This document shows positions 1 through 10,333 of a DNA stretch of 64,000 nt, in pieces. Under the pieces are notes generated by a model. It did no database searches and had not been told where the DNA came from. It saw nothing but the letters and a program-made list of their open reading frames with translations. This stretch comes from Fagopyrum homotropicum. Its lineage: Eukaryota; Streptophyta; Magnoliopsida; Caryophyllales; Polygonaceae. The stretch spans positions 111,886,443 to 111,950,442 of the forward strand of contig BSWB01000002.1 in NCBI GenBank assembly GCA_033239125.1, written 5' to 3'. Made by a program: the position numbers and the translations under genes. Position 1 is the stretch's first letter. Each line of letters starts with the position of its first letter.

Positions 1-1290
1 ATGATCTTACATGGCTTTTGGATAGAGCCGGATTACTTGTCTTCACGAATATTCGTGAAGACGCATATGAGGAGATTACACGGGAGGTTGTGACATCCTT
101 TGAGCACAGCCACGTAGACAGGACCGTCTCTTTCCGCCTCATGGAGAGAGATTATCAGTTGAGTATCCGTGAGTTGGGGACCATTTTCGGGTTCCATGAG
201 ACCTTTAATGGTCGATTTCCGAGTGGTGTTTACCCCAAGGACTTTTGGGAAGAGGTGGCTATGATTTACGCTAGCGAGGACCGCTGGCAACCCGCTGACA
301 CCAAGGCTAGATTGATGTACCATCTAGCCTTGAAGATAGCTCACCGTGTTCTTTCGGAGTGTCACTTTCCTAGGACGGAGACGCCCCAAAAGATCAAGAC
401 GGATGAGCTATTCTTGCTTTACTGCATGCTTTATGGACGCCGGGCTGATTGTGCCACTCTCTTGGCTGCTACGATAAGCAAGCTCAAGAACAAGAAGAAG
501 GGGAACATTGGATATGGTGGGATAGTTACCCACATTGCTAGGAGTTTTGGTGTCGACTTTTCTGCTTGCACCCGCATACCGGCCGTTCCTTTAGGGCTAC
601 ATGCTTTCATGGTTAGGGGTCTCATTTTCCCCACACATAGAGGTCCGCCTTATGCGGGCATGCCTTGGGAGAGTAGGATGGGTAGGGGTATAGAGTGGCT
701 ACCGGAGTACTCCATTATGGCTGGACGCCATAATTGGAAGGAGACGTTCGCTGCGAGCATGCGAACAGGATAGCAGCTCCCCCTTATGTCCCACCACCGG
801 TTGTCGAGGACGAGGATATGGGAGATCAGTTTGAGAGTGGAGGAGGAGCCGAGCAGGAGTTTGGCACGTTTCCGGACCAGCCGGAGGCGGCCCTAGATGT
901 ACCTAGACGCTCTCCACGTCCAGCTAGAGCCTTAGGCTCGTCATCTAGCCGCGCTAGCGTGAGTGAGAGGCCCACGTGGATGACCACACCTCCCGCATGG
1001 TATGGCGTTCCCCTCCTTGGTCTACAGAGCAGCCAGCAGTACCTCCACCAGTATCAGCACCATCCGACGCCCCAGCATGGTACAGTCAGGCCCCGGGGTG
1101 GTACGAGCAGATGCCGGATTGGGCTACCGGACTTTCAGAGAGAGTAGGAGCGCTAGAGATCCGGGCAGATGCTAGAGACGGACGTTTAGACGACCTTGAC
1201 CACATGATGAGGGACGTCTACCACCAGCAGTTTGGGCGGTTCTATGATCCGAGCTTCTCTCCATTTCCGCCGCCGCCAGCATCGCAGTGA
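1..1290 (+). pseudogene. Athila-type env-position ORF, copy A1 (5' end outside window, frameshifted)
   Basis: This is the extra ORF that Athila-type elements carry after integrase. It resembles the proteins called ATHILA ORF-1 or env-like; its molecular role is not established. The reading frame is open from position 3 to 773 and shows the family signatures TETPQKIKTDELF, GNIGYGGIVTHIA and MPWE. Near 755 one base is missing relative to copy A2, so the C-terminal part continues in other frames: an acidic stretch, a SERPTW segment, then a proline-rich end that stops at 1290. I see no signal peptide or membrane segment. The true start lies left of the window; copy A3 shows that about 60 more N-terminal codons are expected. 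It is followed by the usual 3' noncoding region and LTR, so its identity is secure from context. Confidence 0.85.
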
Positions 1291-1375
1291 TTTGATGCAT
1301 GACCGTTCGTTTTAGACATTCCCGCCACCACTTTGTGAGTTTCTTTTTCTTTTCTTTCTTTTCTTTCTTTCTTTT

Positions 1376-1410
1376 GAACATTAGGGACAATGTTCGTCCT
1401 AAGTATGGGG
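1376..1410 (+). other. Post-env hairpin and AAGTATGGGG box (A1)
   Basis: GAACATT and AATGTTC pair perfectly around the loop AGGGAC (1376-1395), followed by TAAGTATGGGG at 1400-1410. The same module stands beside the LTR at 2602-2635 with a different stem. It looks like a polypurine-tract-type plus-strand primer site with a hairpin in front of it (inference). Confidence 0.6.
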
Positions 1411-1964
1411 TTGGATGTACTAAAAGTTTGTAATAACTCTACTTACTATGCTTGCTTTCATTCGAGACTATCATTGCATGTTCATTATTTGTTTCACGTT
1501 TCATTATCGCATTGCATGAAAAAGAACTTGAAAAAAAAAAAACCATAAAAATTGAAAAATTTTGAAAAATTTTGTGCTTCTAAAGAATTGAGATGATTTC
1601 TATGATAATCACTACTTATAAATTGAGTTTGATGACAATTGCATGCTTAAAAGAATTGTGAATTGAAAAGAATTTGAATGAATAAATTTTACCTCTTTTG
1701 CAAGTTTCATAATGTGATAAATGTTACCTATATCATGTTGAGAAATTGAAATTGAAATCACACTATAAGTTCTTATACTTCTTGTTGAGATGATTAAGGC
1801 AATTCGATTTTTCTTTCTTCTTTCTTTGATCATTTTAGCTCCTCATTGAAATATTAGCCTCCTTTACCTATCCGGGAACTTGGAGAAGTGAATGAAAAAG
1901 GCATGTTTGATGTGGGAGGGCCATGAGAGCAATTATTTGCAATCAAAAGAATAGAAAGAAATTG

Positions 1965-2080
1965 TAGGTTTGGGGAAGTCAATCATGACGATGAGTAACT
2001 CGGCACCATTCACATAGCCGGGTGTTTGTGTCTTGCCAAAGTCGAATTGAGCGATATTCCTAGCGGATTATGGTATGTGC
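1965..2080 (+). other. Conserved noncoding block (A1)
   Basis: Begins with TAGGTTTGGGG and ends with TATGGTATGTGC. It contains the possible hairpin ACTCGGC (1998-2004) with GCCGGGT (2017-2023), one G-T pair, and a 12-nt loop. It is almost unchanged in A2, A3, A4, A5 and family D. Function unknown; a cis-acting RNA signal is a guess. Confidence 0.65.
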
Positions 2081-2601
2081 GCTAAGGGTTTGAGGCATCT
2101 CATAAAAATTGAGAAACGCCAATCTCCTAGGCTTCGGTTTTTGTGCACCTCTGTCCATAACTCCAAAAGTAAAGTCGAAAAATGAAAAGAAGAGAGCGAA
2201 GCTCTAAGTTGAAGTGTTGCGGAAACCGCATAAGAAGAAGAAGGTAGTTGTCCACTTTCCCGGATTTATGCACCACATTCCCTTAAAGTCTTCCCTTCCT
2301 TTCCATATTCTAAACCTTTTCTTTGAGAGTCCTTAAGATCAAAAGAATGTTATATGACTTTGTGATCTAAATTGAAATTTCTTATGATTGATTTTGATAA
2401 TGTTTGAAGGTTATGATGCTTGTTTAGAAGTTAAATTGATTCATAAATTTTCTTTGCTTTTTACTTTTTGATTGAGTGTGTGAAAGTTTGATAAACAATT
2501 GAAACAAGGTTTGAGAATGATCTATTCTTTAGGGGGCACATTCATCCAAAAGAAGGTACACATATTTCATCCTAACTCTTGTTTAAAGCTTTTTGAAAGA
2601 C

Positions 2602-2640
2602 CTTGCTTAGGGACAAGCAAGTGTTAAGTATGGGGTTATT
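2602..2640 (+). other. LTR-proximal hairpin and polypurine-like tract (A1)
   Basis: CTTGCTT and AAGCAAG pair around AGGGAC (2602-2621). TAAGTATGGGG follows at 2625-2635 and the LTR begins at 2641. This is the position expected of the plus-strand primer. Confidence 0.65.
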
Positions 2641-4432
2641 TGTTAGCATGAAATATTGTGATACTTTAGGCACGTTTTCTATACGTATTTGATTCATATT
2701 GATAGTCTTTGATTGAGGTTTGTTGCATATGTGAGCTAGTATTGCCTATATTGTCGATATGGATGTCTACACTAGCTTTATGTTGAAATATAGGTGATTG
2801 AGAGTCATTTCCGAACGAAATCGAGCAAAGAAGAGTTGATTGAATATGTCCATGGATTAAGGGCATTCTAAGGAGCAAATTGGAGTTCAACTTGAGGAAT
2901 GCACGAGGCTAGGGAAGAATCACGTTCTTGCCCTAATCCACGCTCTAAAATACGGCCGTACTACAAACCACGTTTAGTTCCACGGCCGTGGAACCCTGCA
3001 AAGAGAGGCGTGATGCATTCCATTAACTATTACGGTCGTGGAACATATGGTCCAAACCGTGACACATTCCACGCTCTAAATTACGGTCGTGGAACCTTCC
3101 ACGACCGTGATCTTGGCGATCTTTTTCGCCACACTTTGAAGCCACGATCTTTTGAAGATTGGGACGGGCCGATATTTTATCTTGCCCTATAAAAAGACGG
3201 ACAAAGCAAGATTCCGTCAAGCCCGCTTACACGACGCTTACAAGGTCGCTTAGGGATTTTTGGTAATCCACGCTTCATCTTCGCTTAGCGGCATTGATCG
3301 ACGCCTTAGCCTTCGCTTGGAAGTATTGACATCTCATTGGAGATCGAAGTTCGCGTTTGGAAATTGCCCTAATCTTGCACTTTTAGTGGAGATTACTGTT
3401 GAGATCTCCGGATTGGCGGAAGATCGAAGCTTTCGGAAGATTGTTGCAAGAAGACCTCTCTTCTTGTTTAGGTTTGATTTGGAAAACGGATTGACATCCC
3501 GTTTCCCCTTCTTTCCTAAGATTGTGATTTTTTGCTTTATTCTGAATCCATAGACAATACTTGTTCTTGGTTGTGACTTTGAGATTGGTTCGAAGTTTAT
3601 TGAAAGTTTTCGGAAGTTTTCATCTTTTTATCTTTTAAATCTTGAATTGATATCAACATGATGGTTATTGGCTAAAAACCCTTAACAATTCTAAGGTGAA
3701 GGGTTGATAGTTGTCGCTTAGATGATGATAGATCGATTGTAAACAGATTAGACCCTGAGAGTTAGAGAGAATCGTCGACAAACCCTAAATTACGGTTTGT
3801 TCTTGAGTTCCACGGCCATGGAGTCTCAAGATCTGCCCGTAATTTCCCTTAAGTTTACGAACCTGCTTTTACTTTAATCCAGAGTTAAAGATTTGCTTTA
3901 ATTTAGTTTAGACTTGTCTTTTCTAGGTGGTAGTGAAGCCTCAACAACCTCTACCTCGATTGTGAGTGTCATAACCGTAATCGGCTAAGTTAGTCTTGAT
4001 CCTTGGATTACAAGTTTGGGTATTCGACATTAATTCTTGACTTTAGAATCTTTCTATATTGAGCCTCAACAACCTGTATAGGGAGTGACTTATAGGTGAG
4101 TTATATAAGGTTTTTGGAACTTCACCGAACGATTACCTTACATTAGCATACCTTTCCATATCTCAACTCTGTCTTTATATCATTAGTACATCTTGAATCG
4201 ATTGCCACAGCTGGATACTTGGATCTTTAGGATTGTTGTTTTCCCAATATTTGCAAAACTCTCATATTACTCGCTTGATAATCTGCAATTGAATTTGTTC
4301 CCACCCAAATCCCTGTGTTCGATACTTTGGAATTCTTGCTTAACTACGTCGATCCGTACACTGCGGGTTCGCTTGCTTCATTCTAGTTTTATAAATTTAA
4401 AACTTATTTGCACACACCTCTAGGGGCGGACA
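2641..4432 (+). repeat. Athila-type family A LTR (A1)
   Basis: It starts TGTTAGCATG and ends GGGGCGGACA, 1,792 bp, with TG...CA ends. The TATA box is at 3188-3195 (TATAAAAA). A cluster of CCACGGCCGTGG-type motifs lies just upstream, with one more copy near 3827. The end carries the CCGTACACTGCGGG segment seen in all A and D LTRs. What follows is not a primer site but the middle of a second env-position ORF, so this LTR has internal sequence on both sides. Confidence 0.85.
2938..3195 (+). promoter_or_regulatory. LTR promoter: palindromic motif cluster and TATA box (A1)
   Basis: Between 2938 and 3114 there are repeated units of the form CCACGCTCTAAA followed by TACGG(C/T)CGTGGAA, including the perfect 12-nt palindrome CCACGGCCGTGG. 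The TATA box is at 3188-3195, about 75 bp downstream. The arrangement recurs in each family A LTR. Promoter role is inferred from LTR position and the TATA box. Confidence 0.6.
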
Positions 4433-5255
4433 CTGCTACTATGAGCAAGCTCAAGAATAAGAAGAAGGGCAACATAGGATATGGTGGGATAGTTACCCAC
4501 ATTGCTAGGAGCTTTGGTGTTGATTTTTCTGCTTGCACCCGTATACCGGCCGTACCTTTAGGGCTACATGCTTTCATGACTAGGGGTCTCATTTTCCCCA
4601 CACATAGAGGTCCGCCTTATGCGGGCATGCCATGGGAGAGCAGGACGGGTAGGGGTATAGAGTGGCTACCGGAGTACTCCATTATGGCGGGACGCCATAA
4701 TTGGAAGGAGACGTTCGCTGCCATGCATGCGAACAGGATAGCAGCTCCCCCATATGTCCCACCGCCAGTTGTTGAGGAGGAGATGGGAGATCAGTTTGAG
4801 GGTGGAGGAGGAGCTGAGGAGGAGTTTGGCACGTTTCCGGATCAGCCGGAGGCGGCCCCGATGCACCTAGACGTTCTCCACATCCAGCTAGAGCTTCAGG
4901 CTCGTCTTCTCGCCGCGCTAGCGTGAGTGAGAGGCCTACGTCGATGACCACACCTCCTAAATGGTATGGCGTTCCCCCTCCTTGGTCTACAGAGCAGACA
5001 TCAGCACCATCACCACCACCAGCACCATCCGACGCTCCAGCATGGTATAGTCAGGCCCCGGGATGGTACGAGCAGATGCCGGATTGGGCTACCGGACTTT
5101 CAGAGAGAGTAGGAGCATTGGAGATCCGAGCCGATGCTAGAGACGGACTCCTAGACGACCTCGACCACATGATGAGAGACGTCTACCGCCAGCAGTTTGG
5201 GCGGTTCTATGATCCTAGCTTCTCTCCATTCCCGCCTCCACCAGCGCCGCAGTGA
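4433..5255 (+). pseudogene. Athila-type env-position ORF, copy A2 (5' truncated, frameshifted)
   Basis: This is the C-terminal two thirds of the same protein family as A1. It begins abruptly at the equivalent of position 466 in A1, immediately after the LTR end at 4432. The frame runs as KLKNKKKGNIGYGG through MPWES to the acidic stretch, then shifts near 4860-4925 and continues in another frame to the proline-rich end and stop at 5253-5255. It keeps the base that A1 lost near 755 but has its own frameshift, so the two copies decayed separately. It has no start codon of its own in context and is very unlikely to be expressed as a complete protein. Confidence 0.85.
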
Positions 5256-6619
5256 TGAGGATTTGATGATTGACCGTTCGCTTTAGACATTCCACCACCA
5301 CTTTGTGAGTTTCTTTTTCTTTTCTTCTTTTCTTTCTTTCTTTTGAACATTAGGGACAATGTTCGTCCTAAGTATGGGGTGGGATGTACTAAAAGTTTGT
5401 AATAACTCTTACTCACTATGCTTGCTTCTATTCGAGACTATTTGCATGTTCATTATATTGTTGCACGTTTCATTATTGCATTGCATGAAAAAAGAACTTG
5501 AAAAACCCATAAAAATTGAAAAACTTTGAAAATTTTGTGCTTCTAATGAATTGAGATGATTTCTATGATAATCACTACTTGTGAATTGAGTTTGATGACA
5601 ATTGCATGCTTAAAAGAATAGTGAATTGAAAAGAATTTGAATGAATGAATTTTACCTCTTTTGCAAGTTTTATAATGTGATGAATATTGTCTAAATCATG
5701 TTGAGAAATTGAAGTTGAAATCACACTATAAGTTCTTATACTTCTTGTTGAGATGATTAAGGCAATTCGATTTTTCTTTCTTCTTTCTTTGATCATTTTA
5801 GCTCCTCATTGAAATATTGACCTCCTTTACCTATCCGGGAATTTGGAGAAGTGAATGAAAAAGGTATGTTTGATGTGGGAGGGCCATGAGAGCAATTATT
5901 TGCAATCAAAAGAATAGAAAGGAATTCTAGGTTTGGGGAAGTCAATCATGATGATGAGTAACTCGGCACCATTCACATAGCCGGGTGTTTGTGTCTTGCC
6001 AAAGTCGGATTGAGCGATATTCCTAGCGGATTATGGTATGTGCGCTAAGGGTTTGAGGCATCTCATAAAAATTGAGAAACGCCAATCTCCTAGGCTTCGG
6101 TTTTTGTGCACCTCTATCCATAACTCCAAAAGTAAAGTCGAAAAATGAAAGGAAGAAGAGCGAAGCTCTAAGTTGAAGTGTTGCGGAAACCGCAAAAGAA
6201 GAAGAAGGGTAGTTGTCCACTTTCCCGGATTCATGCACCACATTCCTTAAAAGTTTCCTTCCCTTTCCACATTCTAGACCTTTTCTTTGAAAGTCCTTAA
6301 GATCAAAAGAATGTTATATGACTTGGTGATTTAAATTGAAGTTTCTTATGATTGATTTTGATAATGTTTGAAGGTTATGATGCTTGTTTAGAAGTTTAAT
6401 TGATTCATGAGTTTTCTTTACTTTTTACTCTTTGGATAAGTGTATGAAAGTCTTATAAACAATTGAAGCAAGGTTTGAGAATGATCTATTCTTTAGAAGG
6501 CACATTCCTCCAAAAGAAGTATTGCTTTGAGAAGGTACACATATTTCATCCTAACTTTTGTTTAAAGCTTTTTGAAAGACCTTGCTTAGGGACAAGCAAG
6601 TGTTAAGTATGGGGTTATT
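5256..6619 (+). other. 3' noncoding region of A2, with both hairpin boxes and the conserved block
   Basis: Same order as in A1: hairpin GAACATT/AATGTTC with loop AGGGAC at 5345-5364, then AAGTATGGGG; conserved block at 5928-6043; small hairpins near 6160-6195; LTR-proximal hairpin CTTGCTT/AAGCAAG at 6581-6600 and TAAGTATGGGG at 6604-6614, just before the LTR. Substitutions and small indels relative to A1 are spread along the region, but the conserved block is nearly unchanged. No gene seen. Confidence 0.75.
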
Positions 6620-8390
6620 TGTTAGCATGAAATATTGTGATATTTTAGGCACGTTTTCTAAGTGTATTTGATTCATATTGATAGTCTTTGATTTAGTATT
6701 GTTGCATTTGTGAGCTAGTTTGCCTATATTGTCAATATGGATGTCTACACTAGCTTTATGTTGATTATAGGTGATTGAGAGTCATTTCCGAACGAAATCG
6801 AGCAAAGAAGAGTTGATTGAGTATGTCCATGGATTAAGGGCATTATTAGGAGCAAAATGGAGTTCAACTTGAGGAATGCACGAGGCTAGGGAAGAATCAC
6901 GTTCTTACCCTAAACCACGCTCTAAAATACGGCCGTACTACAAACCACGTTTAGTTCCACGGCCGTGGAACCTTGCAAAAAGAGGCGTGATGCATTCTAG
7001 TAACTATTACGGTCGTGGAATCCATGGTTCAAACCGTGATACTTTCCACGCTCTAAATTACGGTCGTGGAACCTTCCACGACCGTGATCTTGGCGATCTT
7101 TTTCGCCACATTTTGAAGCCACGATCTTTTGAAGATTGGGCCGGGCCGATATTTTATCTTGCCCTATAAAAAGACGGACGAAGCAAGATTCCGTCATCCC
7201 CGCTTAGACGCAGTTTTGCGACCTCGCTTTAGACCTTGTCTTACGCCTTTGCTTAGCGGCACAACCCTCGTTTGGAAGCATTTACATCTCATTGGAGATC
7301 GAAGTTCGTGTTGGGACTTTGCCCTAATCTCGCACTTTTGGTGGAGATTGCTGTTGAGATTTCCGGATTGGTGGAATATCGAAGTTTTTGGAAGATTGTT
7401 GCAAGAAGATTTCTCTTCTTGTTTAGGTTTGATTTAGAAGACGGATTGACATCCCGTTCTTCCTTCTTTCCTAAGATTGTGTTTGTTTGGCTTACTCTGA
7501 ATCTATTGACAGTATTCGTTATTGATTGTGACTTTGAGATTGGTTTGAAGTTTATTGAAAGTTTCGGAAGTTTTCATCTTTCAATCTTTTAATCTTTGAA
7601 TTTGATATCAACATGACTGTTATTGGCTAAAAACCCTTAACAATTCTAAGGTGAAGGGTTGATAGTTGTGGCTTAGATGATGATAGATCGATCGTAAACA
7701 GATTAGACCCTGAGAGTTTGAGAGAATCGTCGACGAACCCTAAATCACGGTTTGATCTTGAGTTCCACGGCCGTGGAGTCTCAAGATCTACCCGTAATTT
7801 CCCTTAAGTTTACGAACCTGCTTTTACTTTAATCCAAAGTTAAAGATTTGCTTTAACTTAGTTTAGGCTCGTCTTTCCTAGGTGGTAGTGAAGCCTCAAC
7901 AATCTCTACCTCGATTATGAGTGTCACAACCGTAATCGGTTAAGTTAGTCTTGATCCTTGGATTGCAAGTTTGGGTATTTGACATTAATTCTTACCTTTA
8001 GAACCTTTCTATATTGAAGCCTCAACAACCTGTATAGAGAGTGTCTTGTAGGTGGGTCATATAAGGTTTTTGGAACATCACCGTACGATTACCTTACATT
8101 AGTATATCTTTGCATATCTCAACTCTGTCTTTATATCATTAATATATCTTGAATGGATTGCCACAACTGGATACTTGGATCTTTAGGATTGTTGTTTTCC
8201 CAATATTTGCAAAAACTATCATATTTACTTGCTTGATAATATGCAATTGAATTTGTTCCCACCCAAATCCCTGTGTTCGATACTCTGGAATTCTTGCTTA
8301 ACTACGTCAATCCGTACACTGCGGGTTCGCTTGCTTGATTCTAGTTTTATAAATTTAAAGCTTATTTGCACACACCTTTAGGGGCGAACA
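6620..8390 (+). repeat. Athila-type family A LTR (A2)
   Basis: It starts TGTTAGCATG and ends GGGGCGAACA, 1,771 bp. TATA box TATAAAAA at 7165-7172 with a motif cluster at about 6912-7084 upstream and another palindrome near 7764. It is the second LTR of a tandem pair with 2641-4432. To its right lies a truncated LTR of the same family in opposite orientation, not a primer site. Confidence 0.85.
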
Positions 8391-9218
8391 TAAATCTCAA
8401 ATCAATCTTAAACCCACAAACAAAGTAATGATGTATATCAGATTCAGAATAACACAAACCAATCACGATCCTTGATAAGAACAAATAACGGGATGTCAAT
8501 CCGTCTTCTAATCAAACCTAAGGACAAAGCGTAACTTCCAAATCTCCGTTGCGAAATAGCAATCTCCACACGTCCATCTTGAAACCCTAGGCACGTGCAA
8601 TCAGCGTAAGCGAAGTCTAAACGCAAGCGTAAGCGAAGGTGACGGAATCTCTCTCTTTCCGTCCTTTTATAGTGTAAGATAAAATATGTTTCCAGCCCAT
8701 TGTGTAAAAGATCATGGCTTCAAATTGTACGTTAAAATATTGCCTAAATCACGGTTCCTTGGGATTCCACGCCCGTGGTTTAGAGCGTGGAAATTCATCA
8801 CGGTGCTTCACAATCTCCACGGCCGTATAACCCTCTAGAATGCTCCACGCTTGTGTTGCCAAAGTTCCACGGCCGTGGTTTAGAGCGTGGACTCTAGTAC
8901 GGCCGTATTTTAGAGCGTGGAACGTCGAGTGCTCGTAATTCTCCTTTGTTTTGTGCCATTCTTCATCCTAGCATCTTCCTTAGCTCCCTTATGATGTCCT
9001 CAATCCTTGGACATGCTCAATCCATCTCTATTCTCCCTTGATTCGTTCGGTTTTAGCTCTTAATTGCCTACAATCAACACAAAGCTTATGTAGACCTCTA
9101 TATCGACAATATAGATAAACTAGCTCACAATTGCTTCAATGCTTTATCAATGATCACCAATATGGATGAAATACACATAGAAAACGTGCCTAAAATATCA
9201 CAATATTTCATGCTAACA
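8391..9218 (-). repeat. Truncated inverted family A LTR
   Basis: Read on the minus strand it starts at 9218 with TGTTAGCATGAAATATTG and runs about 828 bp, through the motif cluster (8753-8925) and TATA box (8665-8671), and is cut a few hundred bases into the transcribed part. Its right end abuts a Tekay LTR fragment, so the element it came from probably inserted into that LTR. Its left end abuts the A2 LTR head-on. Confidence 0.8.
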
Positions 9219-9827
9219 CTGTCGGAGGCATCCGACCGTTCCATTGCCGGAAGAAGGGACAAAGGCGAGTTTCGGGAGATTCTCGTGTCACAAAAGAAGT
9301 TGGACTAGAACCGGATATGACCTAATAAATAAAGATAATAACCGGATTGTTTGTGGAGCATGTTTATGTGATGTGTATATTATATATTTGTGGTTGTGCC
9401 TTCACCATGTCTTTAATGCTTCGAATGTAGCTAACGGTTTTAAACCGCTTGTTGTAGATGCCCCGCAGGGTAGGGATGCCGCCAAGTGAGGTGGAGGAGT
9501 GGACAGCCGAGGGTCGCCGTACATTGTAGGACGGGGGCGTTTTTGGGGTTGTTGTGTTTTTATGTTATCCTTTTGTGGGGATTGTGGTTGTTGTACGTTT
9601 CAGTTTATGCCTTGTGGAGTTTATGTTGTTTTGAGGACTCGGATGAGTTTCCAAGTTGTACTCTTTACCTTTTTCGTCTTGCATACATTAAAACCTTTTT
9701 GAGTTTTAAGCCATTATTTGTGCCATGTTGGAAAGGTCCGGTGAGATTGTTGTCAGGCTAAGGGTCGGGACCCATTGTGTGGTCTCGCCCGTAGCATTCC
9801 GATATCCCGCGAATTCGGGGTGTTACA
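9219..9827 (+). repeat. 5' LTR of Tekay element B (3' part only)
   Basis: It matches the last 600 bp of the complete LTR at 17630-19682 and ends GGGGTGTTACA directly before the primer site. The first ~1,450 bp are missing where the inverted A LTR adjoins. Small ORFs within it (for example 9486-9761, rich in hydrophobic residues) recur in the other copy only because the LTR is repeated. Confidence 0.85.
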
Positions 9828-9830
9828 AAG

Positions 9831-9843
9831 TGGTATCAGAGCC
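9831..9843 (+). other. Primer binding site, initiator tRNA-Met type (Tekay B)
   Basis: TGGTATCAGAGCC is the complement of the 3' end of plant initiator tRNA-Met, three bases after the LTR end. This is the standard site for minus-strand priming in chromoviruses. Confidence 0.95.
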
Positions 9844-10200
9844 CTATGTTGACAACAATGACACTCGCAACCTTCTAAAGGCCGAATGAGGAATAAACAG
9901 AACCCTTCGGGTTCTGACCTTTTTGGTTTTACAATTTATATGCATGAGTCGGGATTTGGTTAGAATGTACGGGACCACCACTCCTCACGCAAACCTCGGC
10001 GACTTAGATTTCTAGTTTTGACGAATGTAAGTATATTACATAGCTATCTATATTATGACCTTAGGGTTGTTGTTGGACTTGTATGTACTTAGATATGCAT
10101 GTGACCTTAGGATGATTGGGCTTTATGCCTTGATTGTATTCTGGATTTCGGCACCTATCTCTTACGTTCTATAAGTACCTTATTATATAAATAATCCGAG

Positions 10201-10202
<2 letters not shown>

Positions 10203-10278
<76 letters not shown>

Positions 10279-10295
10279 CACATATATATATATAT
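10203..10295 (+). repeat. (TA)n microsatellite in the Tekay B leader
   Basis: An almost pure TA run at 10203-10271 with one interruption near 10247, then a CA-containing break and a second short TA run. It sits in the untranslated leader between the primer site and gag. A Tyr/Ile-rich minus-strand ORF across it is an artefact of the repeat. Confidence 0.9.
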
Positions 10296-10333
10296 CGACT
10301 TAATTGAATCGAACCAACGCGATACGATATCAG

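Larger units (their letters stand above)
1291..2640 (+). other. 3' noncoding region of Athila-type copy A1
   Basis: A gene-free stretch between the env-position ORF and the LTR. It begins with a CT-rich tract (about 1340-1375), has a hairpin plus AAGTATGGGG box at 1376-1410, an AT-rich middle, a strongly conserved block at 1965-2080, two small perfect hairpins (AGAGC/GCTCT near 2197 and TGCGG/CCGCA near 2219), and a second hairpin plus AAGTATGGGG box against the LTR. The same order recurs in A2, A3, A4 and A5, and in family D. I see no coding potential in it. Confidence 0.75.

Noticed and set aside
2938..3114. Regular short repeats that could suggest a CRISPR-like array
   Set aside because: Units are degenerate, unevenly spaced, palindromic and lie in a plant LTR upstream of a TATA box. 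No cas genes.
9486..9761. ORF with strongly hydrophobic residues, repeated at 19405-19617
   Set aside because: It lies within the Tekay LTR; the repeat reflects LTR duplication. No conserved start or domain, and the reading frames differ between copies.
9831..9843. tRNA-like text at this site and at 25852, 40145 and 61435
   Set aside because: These are primer binding sites complementary to tRNA 3' ends. No cloverleaf or complete tRNA gene is present.
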